Origin: Ferdinandcohnia sp036965165
GTDB taxonomy: Bacteria; Bacillota; Bacilli; Bacillales; Bacillaceae_L
Assembly: GCF_036965165.1 (NCBI RefSeq)
Contig: NZ_JBALOX010000028.1
Coordinates: 1-58,843, forward strand
Direction: 5' to 3'
DNA: 58,843 nt
This document shows, piece by piece, positions 24,782-32,546 of this stretch. The notes under the pieces are model-generated. The model had not been told where the DNA came from and searched no databases. It saw nothing but the letters and a program-made list of their open reading frames with translations. How positions within the stretch are numbered: position 1 is the first letter of the stretch; each line of letters starts with the position of its first letter. The position numbers were made by a program, and so were the translations under genes.

Positions 24782-25348
24782 TTAAAAATTATACATTTCA
24801 TCTTTTTTTCGACGGATATCAGCATGTGCCTCCACGTAAGTTACAGTATCCTCGACAAGGCGATCCAATCGAAATAGAACATCATCATTAATAATTTCCT
24901 TACGTAAAAAGTCTTTTTCTTCGATAAATACATACGTTGGAACGATGTGAGCCTTCATATACGCCAGAATTGGTTTTAATTGTTGCTCAACCATTAGATA
25001 GTGCTTCGAAGTACCAGCAGTCACGACTGCACTTACTACCTTATCACGGAATGCATTCACTGGGAGTAAGTCAAAAATATTTTTTAGTGTTGCCGGAATT
25101 GAGGCTTGGAATGTTGGTGTCCCAATGATAATTGCATCGGCATTCATAATCGTCTCTGTTACATATTTTGTATCCCCATCATATTCAAAATAATTACGCC
25201 CATCGCTAAATTGTAATGTAAAGGCAGCTAAATCGAGTAAAGTAACCTCATGCTCTGGATATTTTTTTTCAAGGATTTCCACGGTTTTCAGCATTGCTGT
25301 TTTTGTTTTTGAGCCGACGATTGAACCGGCTAGGGCTACTATTTTCAT
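24782..25348 (-). CDS. NAD(P)H-dependent FMN reductase
   Basis: A 188-residue flavodoxin-fold reductase of the SsuE/MsuE-like family. The phosphate loop is GSIVGSKTKT (8-17), and the mid motif GTPTFQASIPATLKNIFD (about 77-94) is typical for FMN binding. It probably supplies reduced FMN to the adjacent LLM-class monooxygenase, whose gene ends 15 nt upstream. It is last in a three-gene operon with the monooxygenase and the dioxygenase. Confidence 0.87.
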   Translation of the reverse strand: MKIVALAGSIVGSKTKTAMLKTVEILEKKYPEHEVTLLDLAAFTLQFSDGRNYFEYDGDTKYVTETIMNADAIIIGTPTFQASIPATLKNIFDLLPVNAFRDKVVSAVVTAGTSKHYLMVEQQLKPILAYMKAHIVPTYVFIEEKDFLRKEIINDDVLFRLDRLVEDTVTYVEAHADIRRKKDEMYNF

Positions 25349-25363
25349 AACTTATTCTCCCCT

Positions 25364-26425
25364 TTATTGTTTTGCTGTATATTTTTTAATTGCAGGAATA
25401 ATGTCGTTCCCAATAATTTCAATATTTTTCATGATTTTTTCGTAAGGTACGCCTCCAAAGTCGATTTGCGCCATAAAGCGTTGCATACCGTAAAGCTCAT
25501 ATTGGTAAAGTAATTTCTCGATAATTTGCTGTGTACTACCTACCATTAGTGCATCACGTGTATCTGGCGCTTGGGCAAATTGTTGCTTTGGATAGCCACT
25601 ACCACGAATCGCTAGGAATCCTCCATTAATATGTGGGTACATACCTTGTAATGCTTCTTGTGTAGTGTCTGCTACATAAAATAAGCTTGTAGTCGCAATT
25701 GGTAAAGTATTTGGATCATAACCACTTCGTTCCGCTGCCTCCCGATATGCATCAACTGAAGGCTTAAAGTTGATTGCTGGTCCACCTAATGTAGTCAGCA
25801 TCATTGGAATTCCCATGTAACCCGCTTTAATGGCACTTGCAGGCGGACCGCCTACAGCACGCCAAATTGGAAGAGAACCATTTTTCGGCTGTGGCAGAAT
25901 TTCTGCATTTTGAAGTGGAGGACGAAATTCTCCTTGCCATGTAATATACTGTTCTTCATTTATTTTTTTCAGAAGTTCTAATTTCTCTTCGAAAATTTCC
26001 TCATAATCCTGTAATTCAACGCCAAGTAGGTGATAGGCACCCACACGAGACCCGCGGCCAGCAACGATTTCTGCGCGACCATCTGATATTAAATCAATTG
26101 TGGCGAAATCCTCGTACACACGCACAGGGTCAGAAACACTTAGTACGGTTGCTGAGCTTGCAATTTTGATCTTCTTTGTTGCTTGGGCAATGGCTCCTAA
26201 AACAACGGTATGTGCTTGTGTTGTAAAATACGTTTGGTGACTTTCGCCAACACCAAATACATCAATACCTGCCTGTTCAGCTAATTGACTAGCTTCTATA
26301 AGTTCATTAATCCGCTGCTGAGCAGAAATTCGCTCACCTGTAAGTGGATTTGGAATATGATCTCCTAACGAATACAGCCCAAATTCCATACCTTTTGATG
26401 AATCCATCCGATATTTCTCCATCAT
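25364..26425 (-). CDS. LLM-class flavin-dependent monooxygenase
   Basis: A 353-residue luciferase-like oxidoreductase with a TIM-barrel fold. Typical marks are GIDVFGVGESHQ (about 53-64), IDLISDGRAEIVAGRGSRVGAY (about 109-130) and PIWRAVGGPPASAIKAGYMGIPMM. It uses reduced flavin, presumably from the neighbouring FMN reductase, to oxygenate an unknown substrate. Its start overlaps the stop of the ring-cleaving dioxygenase (ATGA-type overlap), so the two are translationally coupled. Confidence 0.88.
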   Translation of the reverse strand: MMEKYRMDSSKGMEFGLYSLGDHIPNPLTGERISAQQRINELIEASQLAEQAGIDVFGVGESHQTYFTTQAHTVVLGAIAQATKKIKIASSATVLSVSDPVRVYEDFATIDLISDGRAEIVAGRGSRVGAYHLLGVELQDYEEIFEEKLELLKKINEEQYITWQGEFRPPLQNAEILPQPKNGSLPIWRAVGGPPASAIKAGYMGIPMMLTTLGGPAINFKPSVDAYREAAERSGYDPNTLPIATTSLFYVADTTQEALQGMYPHINGGFLAIRGSGYPKQQFAQAPDTRDALMVGSTQQIIEKLLYQYELYGMQRFMAQIDFGGVPYEKIMKNIEIIGNDIIPAIKKYTAKQ

Positions 26426-27369
26426 TCATTCTCCTCAATTGGTTTTAGATTTCCTTCGATTTCCGCACGGCGGTCTTCTAAAAATGGCGGAAGATCTAAT
26501 GTTTCACCTAATGTTTCAACGTCACCATCAATTGTGAAACCTGGTCCGTCTGTTGCAATTTCAAAAAGAATTCCATTAGATTCGCGAAAGTATAAGCTTT
26601 TAAAATAGAAACGGTCCACAATGCCAGATGAATGAAAGCCACGTGCCCGTACCTGCTCATCCCAGTAGGCAAGCTCTACATCATCTTTAACACGAATCGC
26701 TAAATGATGAATACTACCACGTCCAGGTCTTTCAGTTGGACCATCTAAATATTTCACAACGATTTCTCCAAATACCTCGCCTTGTACGGATTGGAAAATT
26801 CCTTCATCTTTTGTGCGTGAAATCTCCGTATAGCCAAACATCTCTGTTAGTGTTTTTGCTAATTTATCAAGTCTACGGACTGTGATTTCCACTGAGCTCA
26901 TCCCTTGAATTTGATGTTCTACGGGCACAATTGACTTTTCCCAAGTTTCCCAGTGCTCAACTTTCTCGCCATTTGATACGAGTAAAACCATTCGTAGTCC
27001 CTCTTCATCTTCAAAATGTAAGGCTGGCTTGTTGGCGTATGTTGTAATTTCACTGTGTTGTACACCATATTCTTCAAAACGTGCCTTCCAATACGTTAAG
27101 CTACTTTTAGTTGGTACAAGTAAACCAATTTGGGTGATAGCATTTGTGCCCCGATGCGTCCTGCCGACTGGAGGGATTTCAAAAAATGAAAGTTCTGTAC
27201 CGGGACTTCCTGTTTTATCCCCGTAAAATAAGTGATACATGGATGGATCATCTTGGTTTACTGTCATTTTTACACGACGTAAGCCTAGCACCTCACGATA
27301 AAAACGGTTATTTTGATTTGCATCCTTTGTAATCATTGAGATATGGTGATGTCCTGAAATTGTATACAT
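26422..27369 (-). CDS. Ring-cleaving dioxygenase, MhqA/MhqO type (glyoxalase superfamily)
   Basis: A 315-residue protein made of two vicinal-oxygen-chelate modules. The N-terminal half starts SGHHHISMITKDANQN. The C-terminal half contains IHHLAIRVKD and GILFEIATDGPG, which carry the His and Glu metal ligands. Close relatives in Bacillus (MhqO, MhqA) are induced by hydroquinones and catechols under the MarR-type repressor MhqR, a homologue of which is encoded next door. Good ribosome binding site AAAGGAGAG. First gene of the operon dioxygenase / LLM monooxygenase / FMN reductase. Confidence 0.88.
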   Translation of the reverse strand: MYTISGHHHISMITKDANQNNRFYREVLGLRRVKMTVNQDDPSMYHLFYGDKTGSPGTELSFFEIPPVGRTHRGTNAITQIGLLVPTKSSLTYWKARFEEYGVQHSEITTYANKPALHFEDEEGLRMVLLVSNGEKVEHWETWEKSIVPVEHQIQGMSSVEITVRRLDKLAKTLTEMFGYTEISRTKDEGIFQSVQGEVFGEIVVKYLDGPTERPGRGSIHHLAIRVKDDVELAYWDEQVRARGFHSSGIVDRFYFKSLYFRESNGILFEIATDGPGFTIDGDVETLGETLDLPPFLEDRRAEIEGNLKPIEENE

Positions 27370-27387
27370 AGTTAATCTCTCCTTTTG

Positions 27388-27409
27388 TCATTTTACTAGT
27401 CAAGTGATA
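27388..27409 (-). promoter_or_regulatory. Upstream motif shared with the MarR gene, site 1
   Basis: A 22-nt block (plus strand TCATTTTACTA-GTCAAGTGATA) starting 19 nt before the dioxygenase start. It matches 19 of 22 bases with the block at 27892-27913 ahead of the MarR gene, at a similar distance. The core resembles TCAANTGA. It is a candidate operator or shared promoter-proximal element. Confidence 0.5.
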
Positions 27410-27420
27410 GATCAAAAAAA

Positions 27421-27864
27421 TTACTTGTTCGGTATTCTCTTATTTTCGCTATTTTTTTGTACACGTGACATCAGCGTATACAATATTTTTTGTTCTTCTT
27501 TTGTTAAACATTCATCAAAAAACGAGGTTTGGAACGCAAGCTGGGCATCGAATGCATGTTCAAGCTTTTCTCGCCCCATTTTTGTTAACGAAATCTTTTT
27601 TATTTTCCAGTCTTGCTTTCGTTCGACGAGTCCTTCTTTCTCAAGTCGAGTGAGCATACGCGATATACCGCCTTGTGTCACCGTAACTTTCTCAGCTAGT
27701 TCAGACTGGGTTAATGGTTCATATGTCGCTATTTGCATTAGCACATCAAATTGTGCAGTTGTTAAATCAAATTGTTTTAAAAATTCATTAGATAATAAAT
27801 TACTTTGATGTGTAAACCTTGTAAGGCGTAACCATATTAAAGAACCTCTAGTATTATCGTGCAT
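27421..27864 (-). CDS. mhqR: MarR-family repressor, MhqR-like
   Basis: A 147-residue winged-helix regulator of the DUF24/MarR superfamily, MarR branch. The recognition region is LTQSELAEKVTVTQGGISRMLTRLEKEGLV (about 55-84) and the wing is ERKQDWKIKKISLTKMG. The ATG at 27864 is preferred over a GTG at 27876 that overlaps the ribosome binding site. Length and context match B. subtilis MhqR, the repressor of quinone-inducible dioxygenases. It is transcribed in the same direction as the dioxygenase, 51 nt upstream of it. Confidence 0.82.
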   Translation of the reverse strand: MHDNTRGSLIWLRLTRFTHQSNLLSNEFLKQFDLTTAQFDVLMQIATYEPLTQSELAEKVTVTQGGISRMLTRLEKEGLVERKQDWKIKKISLTKMGREKLEHAFDAQLAFQTSFFDECLTKEEQKILYTLMSRVQKNSENKRIPNK

Positions 27865-27891
27865 CCTATTAATCACTCCCTTTCGTTACTT

Positions 27892-27913
27892 TCACTTTAC
27901 TACTCAATTGATA
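27892..27913 (-). promoter_or_regulatory. Upstream motif shared with the dioxygenase gene, site 2
   Basis: Plus strand TCACTTTACTA-CTCAATTGATA, 28 nt ahead of the mhqR start. It is 19/22 identical to site 1 and contains the perfect palindrome TCAATTGA. Confidence 0.5.
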
Positions 27914-27925
27914 AAAACACAAGTA

Positions 27926-27949
27926 AAATATCTTGCCATCAAGATATTT
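27926..27949. promoter_or_regulatory. Perfect inverted repeat upstream of mhqR, candidate MarR/MhqR operator
   Basis: The 10-base arms AAATATCTTG and CAAGATATTT are separated by CCAT. The outer ATCT...AGAT layout is like the MhqR box reported for B. subtilis, as I remember it. It lies 62-85 nt upstream of mhqR, between it and the yuzD terminator, and suits autorepression. Confidence 0.6.
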
Positions 27950-27953
27950 AGCA

Positions 27954-27990
27954 CAAAAAAAGTAAGGAAATCGATTTAGATCCCCTTACT
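27954..27990 (-). terminator. Terminator of yuzD
   Basis: AGTAAGG/CCTTACT stem with inner ATC/GAT pairing, followed leftward by seven T. Confidence 0.8.
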
Positions 27991-27998
27991 CCTCTGAT

Positions 27999-28325
27999 TT
28001 AGATGGATTTATATCCATACTTCTTCATTTCAGCATAAATTGTTTTTAGTTTGGGGCTACCCTCACCGACAATGGCGCCTTCCAACACGACGACAGGATA
28101 AAACATGTCTTCCTCAATGACACGTCGAGCAAATGTCTGTTTCTCTTCGTCCCCTGGTGGATCAAAAATATCAATATGTGTAATTTCAAAGGGTTGGTTT
28201 GGAAACTTTCTGCTCAATGCTGCATCAAGCCATTCATAAGTCTCCTTTGAAGATGGAAGATTTACACAACTAGGGCAAAGTACTTCTGCACCGTATACAC
28301 AGATTTCAACTTTTTGCTTTTCCAT
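27999..28325 (-). CDS. yuzD: YuzD-like protein (DUF1462), thioredoxin-like
   Basis: A 108-residue protein matching Bacillus YuzD (VYGAEVLCPSCVNLPSSKETYEWLDAALSRKFPNQ). A CPSC pair (C17, C20) follows the first strand, and the fold is thioredoxin-like by motif layout. The later pattern YPVVVLEGAIVGEGSPKLK is glutaredoxin-like. No proven function. It lies divergently from yutI (NifU-like), as neighbours do in B. subtilis, so an iron-sulfur or redox role is possible. Confidence 0.85.
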   Translation of the reverse strand: MEKQKVEICVYGAEVLCPSCVNLPSSKETYEWLDAALSRKFPNQPFEITHIDIFDPPGDEEKQTFARRVIEEDMFYPVVVLEGAIVGEGSPKLKTIYAEMKKYGYKSI

Positions 28326-28536
28326 ACACTTTCACCCTTTCCCCAATCGTTTCTTTTTTCATTGTACAAGAAATCTGTTAAAATGGACATAGAAAGCTGT
28401 ATAGAACACATCACAGATTTTCTCAATACGCATATGTAATTAAAAATTGGAAAAAAGCATTACTTGCTTTTAATAGATTTTTTCCAGTAAACAGATTATA
28501 ATAATTATAAAGGTATGATGAAAGGAGTCAATCATT

Positions 28537-28764
28537 ATGGATATTAGAGAACAAGTACAAGAAGTATTAGATAAACTTCGTCCGTTTTTACTTCGTGATG
28601 GCGGAGACTGTGATTTAGTTGATGTAGAAGATGGTGTTGTTAAGCTTCGTTTATTAGGTGCTTGTGGTACCTGCCCAAGCTCCACAATCACACTAAAAGC
28701 TGGAATCGAACGTGCATTATTAGAGGAAGTTCCAGGTGTAGTAGAAGTTGAACAAGTATTTTAA
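28537..28764 (+). CDS. yutI: NifU C-terminal-domain iron-sulfur scaffold
   Basis: A 75-residue Nfu-type protein. The GACGTCPSS motif supplies the CxxC pair (C43, C46) that holds a labile cluster between two subunits. The preceding LRPFLLRDGGDCDLVDVEDG is the classic Nfu signature. It is a likely carrier for [4Fe-4S] delivery, for example to lipoyl synthase or succinate dehydrogenase, both of which are encoded in this window. Ribosome binding site AAAGGAG. Confidence 0.92.
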   Translation: MDIREQVQEVLDKLRPFLLRDGGDCDLVDVEDGVVKLRLLGACGTCPSSTITLKAGIERALLEEVPGVVEVEQVF

Positions 28765-28778
28765 TATATAAAAAATGA

Positions 28779-28805
28779 GTGCCTCAAGTTTTGAGGCATT
28801 TTTTT
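28779..28805 (+). terminator. Terminator of yutI
   Basis: TGCCTC/GAGGCA stem, seven-base loop, seven T. Confidence 0.8.
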
Positions 28806-28819
28806 ATGAATTTAAACGG

Positions 28820-29010
28820 TTAATGGGAGTATTTTTTTGATAGTGGGAGTATTTCAGATTTAGTGAGAGTATTTTTTTGATAGTGGGAGTATTTCAGATT
28901 TAGTGAGAGTATTTTTTCGATAGTGACAGTATTTCAGATTTAGTGACAGTATTTTCAAATTAGCGACAGTATTTTTCCGTTAGTGACAGTATTTGCAAAA
29001 ATTGCGAGTA
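28820..29010. repeat. Tandem array of about 9.5 units of 20 bp
   Basis: Each unit has a conserved 14-base core, TAGTGRSAGTATTT, followed by six variable bases (TTTTGA, CAGATT, TCAAAT, TTCCGT and so on). Units 2-3 and 4-5 repeat as a 40-bp pair, indicating recent duplication; later units have diverged to TAGTGACAG. It lies between the yutI and thrB terminators, a convergent region that should not be transcribed much. It contains no coding frame. Confidence 0.85.
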
Positions 29011-29018
29011 GTTGAACT

Positions 29019-29051
29019 CAAAAAGCGAAACCCTGACAAAAAGGTTTCGCT
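29019..29051 (-). terminator. Terminator of hom-thrC-thrB
   Basis: AGCGAAACC/GGTTTCGCT stem, 10-base loop, followed leftward by TTTTTGAG. Confidence 0.8.
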
Positions 29052-29055
29052 TCTA

Positions 29056-29973
29056 CTATTCATGCAACGATAATGATGTTAGCTTACTGCCGTTTTTCTC
29101 AATCGATACTTCCTCTACCTGAAATTCTTCGAATACAAGGGATAGATCCGCTTTTAGTTGACTACCTCGTCCACTTTCGGTAAAGCAAATTACTGTTGGG
29201 CCAGCTCCACTAATGGCTACCCCAAATGCCCCTGCTCTCTTAGCAACTCGATGAATGCTGTTGAACTCAGGAATGAGCTTTGCACGATATTGCTGATGGA
29301 ATAAATCCAGCTCCATCATTTTCCCCATTAACTCAAGGTTCTTAGTTAAAAGAGCTGCGATCATCACATTGCTTATGGAGCTCGCTTTTACAGCTTCTTG
29401 ATAGGATAATTCGTTTGGCAGAACATTACGAGCATCCTTAGTTTTTAATTCGTAAGGTGGGATAACAACCACCATATCAAAATCTAAATCATTCACATGA
29501 ATAAGATCTGTGTCCTCGCTTCCACGATGACTGCCAATAACTAAGCCCCCATACAAAGATGCCCCTACATTATCAGGATGTCCCTCAATATCGCAAGCTA
29601 ATTCGAGCTTTTGTTGATTTGTTAATTGAAGATTACAAAGTTCATTGACAAGCTCAATTGCCGCGATAATGGCTGCTGCACTGCTCCCAAGGCCTCTTGC
29701 TAAGGGTATATCGCTTTGAACATAAACCTTGCAGGGAGGTAGCTCACATGAGAAAACATGGGCCACCTTTTCTGCCATTTGATAGATAAAATTTTCTTTA
29801 TCTGTTGGCGTATCAGCAATTTCTTCTGATTGTGGAACAAACTCCCACTGTTTGCTTGGTTCGACCTGAAGGGTTAAATAGCGATTGACCGCCAATCCCA
29901 ATGAATCAAATCCAGGTCCAAGGTTTGCTGAGCTTGCTGGTACTTTTATTTGAAGAGCTTGATCAAACTTCAT
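29056..29973 (-). CDS. thrB: Homoserine kinase
   Basis: A 305-residue GHMP-family kinase that phosphorylates homoserine. The N-terminal PASSANLGPGFDSLG and the ATP loop PLARGLGSSAAAI are intact. The start at 29973 is chosen for AGGGGAG upstream and for family length; a codon at 30030 would lie deep in thrC. It overlaps the end of thrC by 11 bases. Third gene of the hom-thrC-thrB operon, the B. subtilis order. Confidence 0.95.
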   Translation of the reverse strand: MKFDQALQIKVPASSANLGPGFDSLGLAVNRYLTLQVEPSKQWEFVPQSEEIADTPTDKENFIYQMAEKVAHVFSCELPPCKVYVQSDIPLARGLGSSAAAIIAAIELVNELCNLQLTNQQKLELACDIEGHPDNVGASLYGGLVIGSHRGSEDTDLIHVNDLDFDMVVVIPPYELKTKDARNVLPNELSYQEAVKASSISNVMIAALLTKNLELMGKMMELDLFHQQYRAKLIPEFNSIHRVAKRAGAFGVAISGAGPTVICFTESGRGSQLKADLSLVFEEFQVEEVSIEKNGSKLTSLSLHE

Positions 29974-31030
29974 GTAAAACGGCTCCCCTAATATGTTCGT
30001 AAACAGCCTTTTCATCGTTAGGTAATACAACAGGCTTTAGTGAAGTTGCTTCAATTGCGATATTTGGATCTTTTAATCCGTTTCCTGTTAGAACAGCAAC
30101 TACTCGGCTACCTTTTTTAATTTCACCACTGCGTACTTGCTTGATGACACCAGCGATAGATGCACAAGAACCTGGTTCTGCAAATACACCTTCTTTACGT
30201 GCCAGTAATTGATAGGCTTCAAGGATTTCGGCATCTGATACTTCATCAATTTTACCATTTGACTCACTTGCAGCTGCAACGGCTTTATCCCAGCTTGCAG
30301 GGTTTCCGATTCGAATCGCAGTTGCAACTGTCTCCGGATCTTCAATGACTTTATTTTTCACAATGGCTGCTGCGCCTTCTGCTTCAAATCCACGCATCTC
30401 AGGAAGACCAGTGTTATGACGCTCATGATACTCTTTAAACCCTTTCCAATATGCTGTAATATTCCCAGCATTTCCGACTGGAATCGCCAATACATCAGGA
30501 GCACCGTCTAACTGGACACAAACTTCAAATGCAGCTGTTTTTTGACCTTCAATTCGATATGGATTTACTGAGTTTACGAGAGTAATAGGTGCAGTTTCAC
30601 TAATATTACGAACCATCTGCAACGCATGGTCGAAGTTTCCTTCAATGGAAATGATTTCGGCACCATACATAACTGCTTGCGCTAATTTACCCATCGCAAT
30701 TTTACCTTCAGGAATTACAACGATACAGCGAAGACCAGCACGTGCTGCATAGGCAGCAGCTGCTGCTGAAGTATTTCCAGTAGATGCACAAATAATTGTG
30801 TCACTGCCTTCTTCAATCGCTTTTGCAACTGCCATGACCATCCCTCGGTCCTTAAAGGAACCGGTTGGGTTCGCCCCTTCTACTTTTACATATAATTCAA
30901 CACCAAGATCCTCTGAAAGAGTATGCAACGGGATTAATGGTGTATTTCCTTCATTCAATGAAAGCATGGGAGTATTTGTATTTACCGGTAAATATTCTCG
31001 AAATTGTTGTAATAGACCTTGCCATCTCAT
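29963..31030 (-). CDS. thrC: Threonine synthase
   Basis: A 355-residue PLP enzyme of fold type II that turns O-phosphohomoserine into threonine. The PLP lysine is K60 in NPTGSFKDRG. The phosphate-binding glycine loop is PVGNAGNITAYWKG. It is very similar throughout to B. subtilis ThrC. Its start overlaps the stop of hom by four bases (ATGA). Confidence 0.96.
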   Translation of the reverse strand: MRWQGLLQQFREYLPVNTNTPMLSLNEGNTPLIPLHTLSEDLGVELYVKVEGANPTGSFKDRGMVMAVAKAIEEGSDTIICASTGNTSAAAAAYAARAGLRCIVVIPEGKIAMGKLAQAVMYGAEIISIEGNFDHALQMVRNISETAPITLVNSVNPYRIEGQKTAAFEVCVQLDGAPDVLAIPVGNAGNITAYWKGFKEYHERHNTGLPEMRGFEAEGAAAIVKNKVIEDPETVATAIRIGNPASWDKAVAAASESNGKIDEVSDAEILEAYQLLARKEGVFAEPGSCASIAGVIKQVRSGEIKKGSRVVAVLTGNGLKDPNIAIEATSLKPVVLPNDEKAVYEHIRGAVLHEV

Positions 31031-32325
31031 GCTTGGTTTCCTCCTTCAACTCGGTATGAGCTTTTAACATCTTGGATAATTTGTAAATCTCTAAGCTGTA
31101 TCAAAATTTCCTCGTAATCTCGTAATGATGCTTGATGAGTAACAAGAACAATTTCAGCTAAATCTTTATTTTTTAACGGCAATTGAAGAATCTTCTCAAA
31201 GCTAACACCGCGTTCAGAGAACAGAGATGTAATTTTTGCAAATGCGCCAACTTGGTCCTTTACATGAATACGAAGAAAGTATTTTGAGAAAATCTCAGAG
31301 TCGTCTTTTAGTTTTTTCTCATATTGTGGTGATACAGCGCTAAGGCCATTCACTCCAAGTCGCATATTTTTCATAACTGCCACTAAATCTGAGACAATTG
31401 AAGTTGCAGTTGGTAGACTACCTGCTCCTGGGCCATAGAACATTGTTTCTCCTACAGCTTCTCCATACACATATACCGCATTAAATTCGTCATTTACTGC
31501 TGCAAGTGGATGTGATTCTGGAAGAAGTGTTGGTTGAACACTTACCTCAACTCTCTCTCCCTTGCGATGTGCATTACCAATTAACTTCAGAACATAACCT
31601 AATCGTTTACTATATTCGATATCCTCACTTGTTACAGAAGAAATACCTTGAACGCGAACATCTTTAAGGTCGATATTCATTGAGTATCCTAATGAAGCTA
31701 GGATTGCCATCTTTCTTGCGGCATCAAGACCTTCTACGTCTGCTGTTGGATCTGCTTCAGCATAACCAAGCTCCTGGGCTTCTTTCAGTACCTCTTCATA
31801 AGCACTGCCAAACTTACTCATTTTTGTTAAAATAAAGTTCGTTGTTCCGTTCACAATTCCCATCATTTTAATAATACGGTCTGATGCAAAGCCGTCCACT
31901 AAACCGCGAAGGATTGGAATTCCACCAGCAACACTTGCTTCATAAAACAAGTCGCAGCCATTTTCACTTGCAACATTTAATAGTTCCGGACCATGTAAAG
32001 CCATTAAGTCTTTATTAGCCGTTACGACATGTTTTTTATTACGTAGAGATTGAAGAACTAGCTCTTTTGTGTCATCCACCCCACCCATTACCTCAATGAC
32101 AACATCGATTTCTGGGTCCTCAATTACTTCATTCACATTTGTAGTCAACAAAGAAGGTTTAAGTTCTACAGGTCGTTGTTTATGTACATCTTGAACTAAT
32201 ACTTTCTTTACTTCTATTGGGCAACCAACTTGGTGCATTAATTTATCTTGATGATTTTTTAAAATCGTAACAACACCACTACCAACCGTACCTAATCCTA
32301 ATAATCCAACTGAAATACTTTTCAT
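31027..32325 (-). CDS. hom: Homoserine dehydrogenase
   Basis: A 432-residue NAD(P)-dependent enzyme that reduces aspartate semialdehyde to homoserine. It has GLGTVGSGVV (9-18), the catalytic-domain motif YAEADPTADVEGLDAARK, and a C-terminal ACT domain (about 350-425, HVKDQVGAFAKITSLFSERG) for feedback by an amino acid, usually threonine. First gene of the operon, 55 nt downstream of a sigma-A promoter. No T-box or other riboswitch is visible in the leader. Confidence 0.96.
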   Translation of the reverse strand: MKSISVGLLGLGTVGSGVVTILKNHQDKLMHQVGCPIEVKKVLVQDVHKQRPVELKPSLLTTNVNEVIEDPEIDVVIEVMGGVDDTKELVLQSLRNKKHVVTANKDLMALHGPELLNVASENGCDLFYEASVAGGIPILRGLVDGFASDRIIKMMGIVNGTTNFILTKMSKFGSAYEEVLKEAQELGYAEADPTADVEGLDAARKMAILASLGYSMNIDLKDVRVQGISSVTSEDIEYSKRLGYVLKLIGNAHRKGERVEVSVQPTLLPESHPLAAVNDEFNAVYVYGEAVGETMFYGPGAGSLPTATSIVSDLVAVMKNMRLGVNGLSAVSPQYEKKLKDDSEIFSKYFLRIHVKDQVGAFAKITSLFSERGVSFEKILQLPLKNKDLAEIVLVTHQASLRDYEEILIQLRDLQIIQDVKSSYRVEGGNQA

Positions 32326-32380
32326 TTTTTAGCCGCCTCTCTGTATTCCCTAGAAATACAACTGTCCTTCTATAAAAGAC

Positions 32381-32409
32381 ATTATAGTATTGATAAATTG
32401 TTTTTACAA
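32381..32409 (-). promoter_or_regulatory. Sigma-A promoter of hom-thrC-thrB
   Basis: Read leftward, TTGTAA (32404-32409), a 17-nt spacer, and a perfect TATAAT (32381-32386). Confidence 0.75.
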
Positions 32410-32505
32410 GTACTTTTTTTCTTTCTTTTCAACTGAAAACGCTTAACACACTGATATAAAAGCGAATTTTTTTATAAAAAAGATTCTTCAAAAAATTCCT
32501 TCGAT

Positions 32506-32534
32506 AAAAAAAGAACACCTTCACTGCGAAGGTG
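32506..32534 (-). terminator. Terminator of the hydroxyacid dehydrogenase gene
   Basis: CACCTTC/GAAGGTG stem with a five-base loop, then TTCTTTTTTT read leftward. Confidence 0.8.
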
Positions 32535-32546
32535 CCCTGGAAAATT

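Noticed and set aside
28820..29010. CRISPR array
   Set aside because: Units are only 20 bp with 6-bp variable parts, far shorter than repeat plus spacer of any CRISPR, and no cas genes are near.
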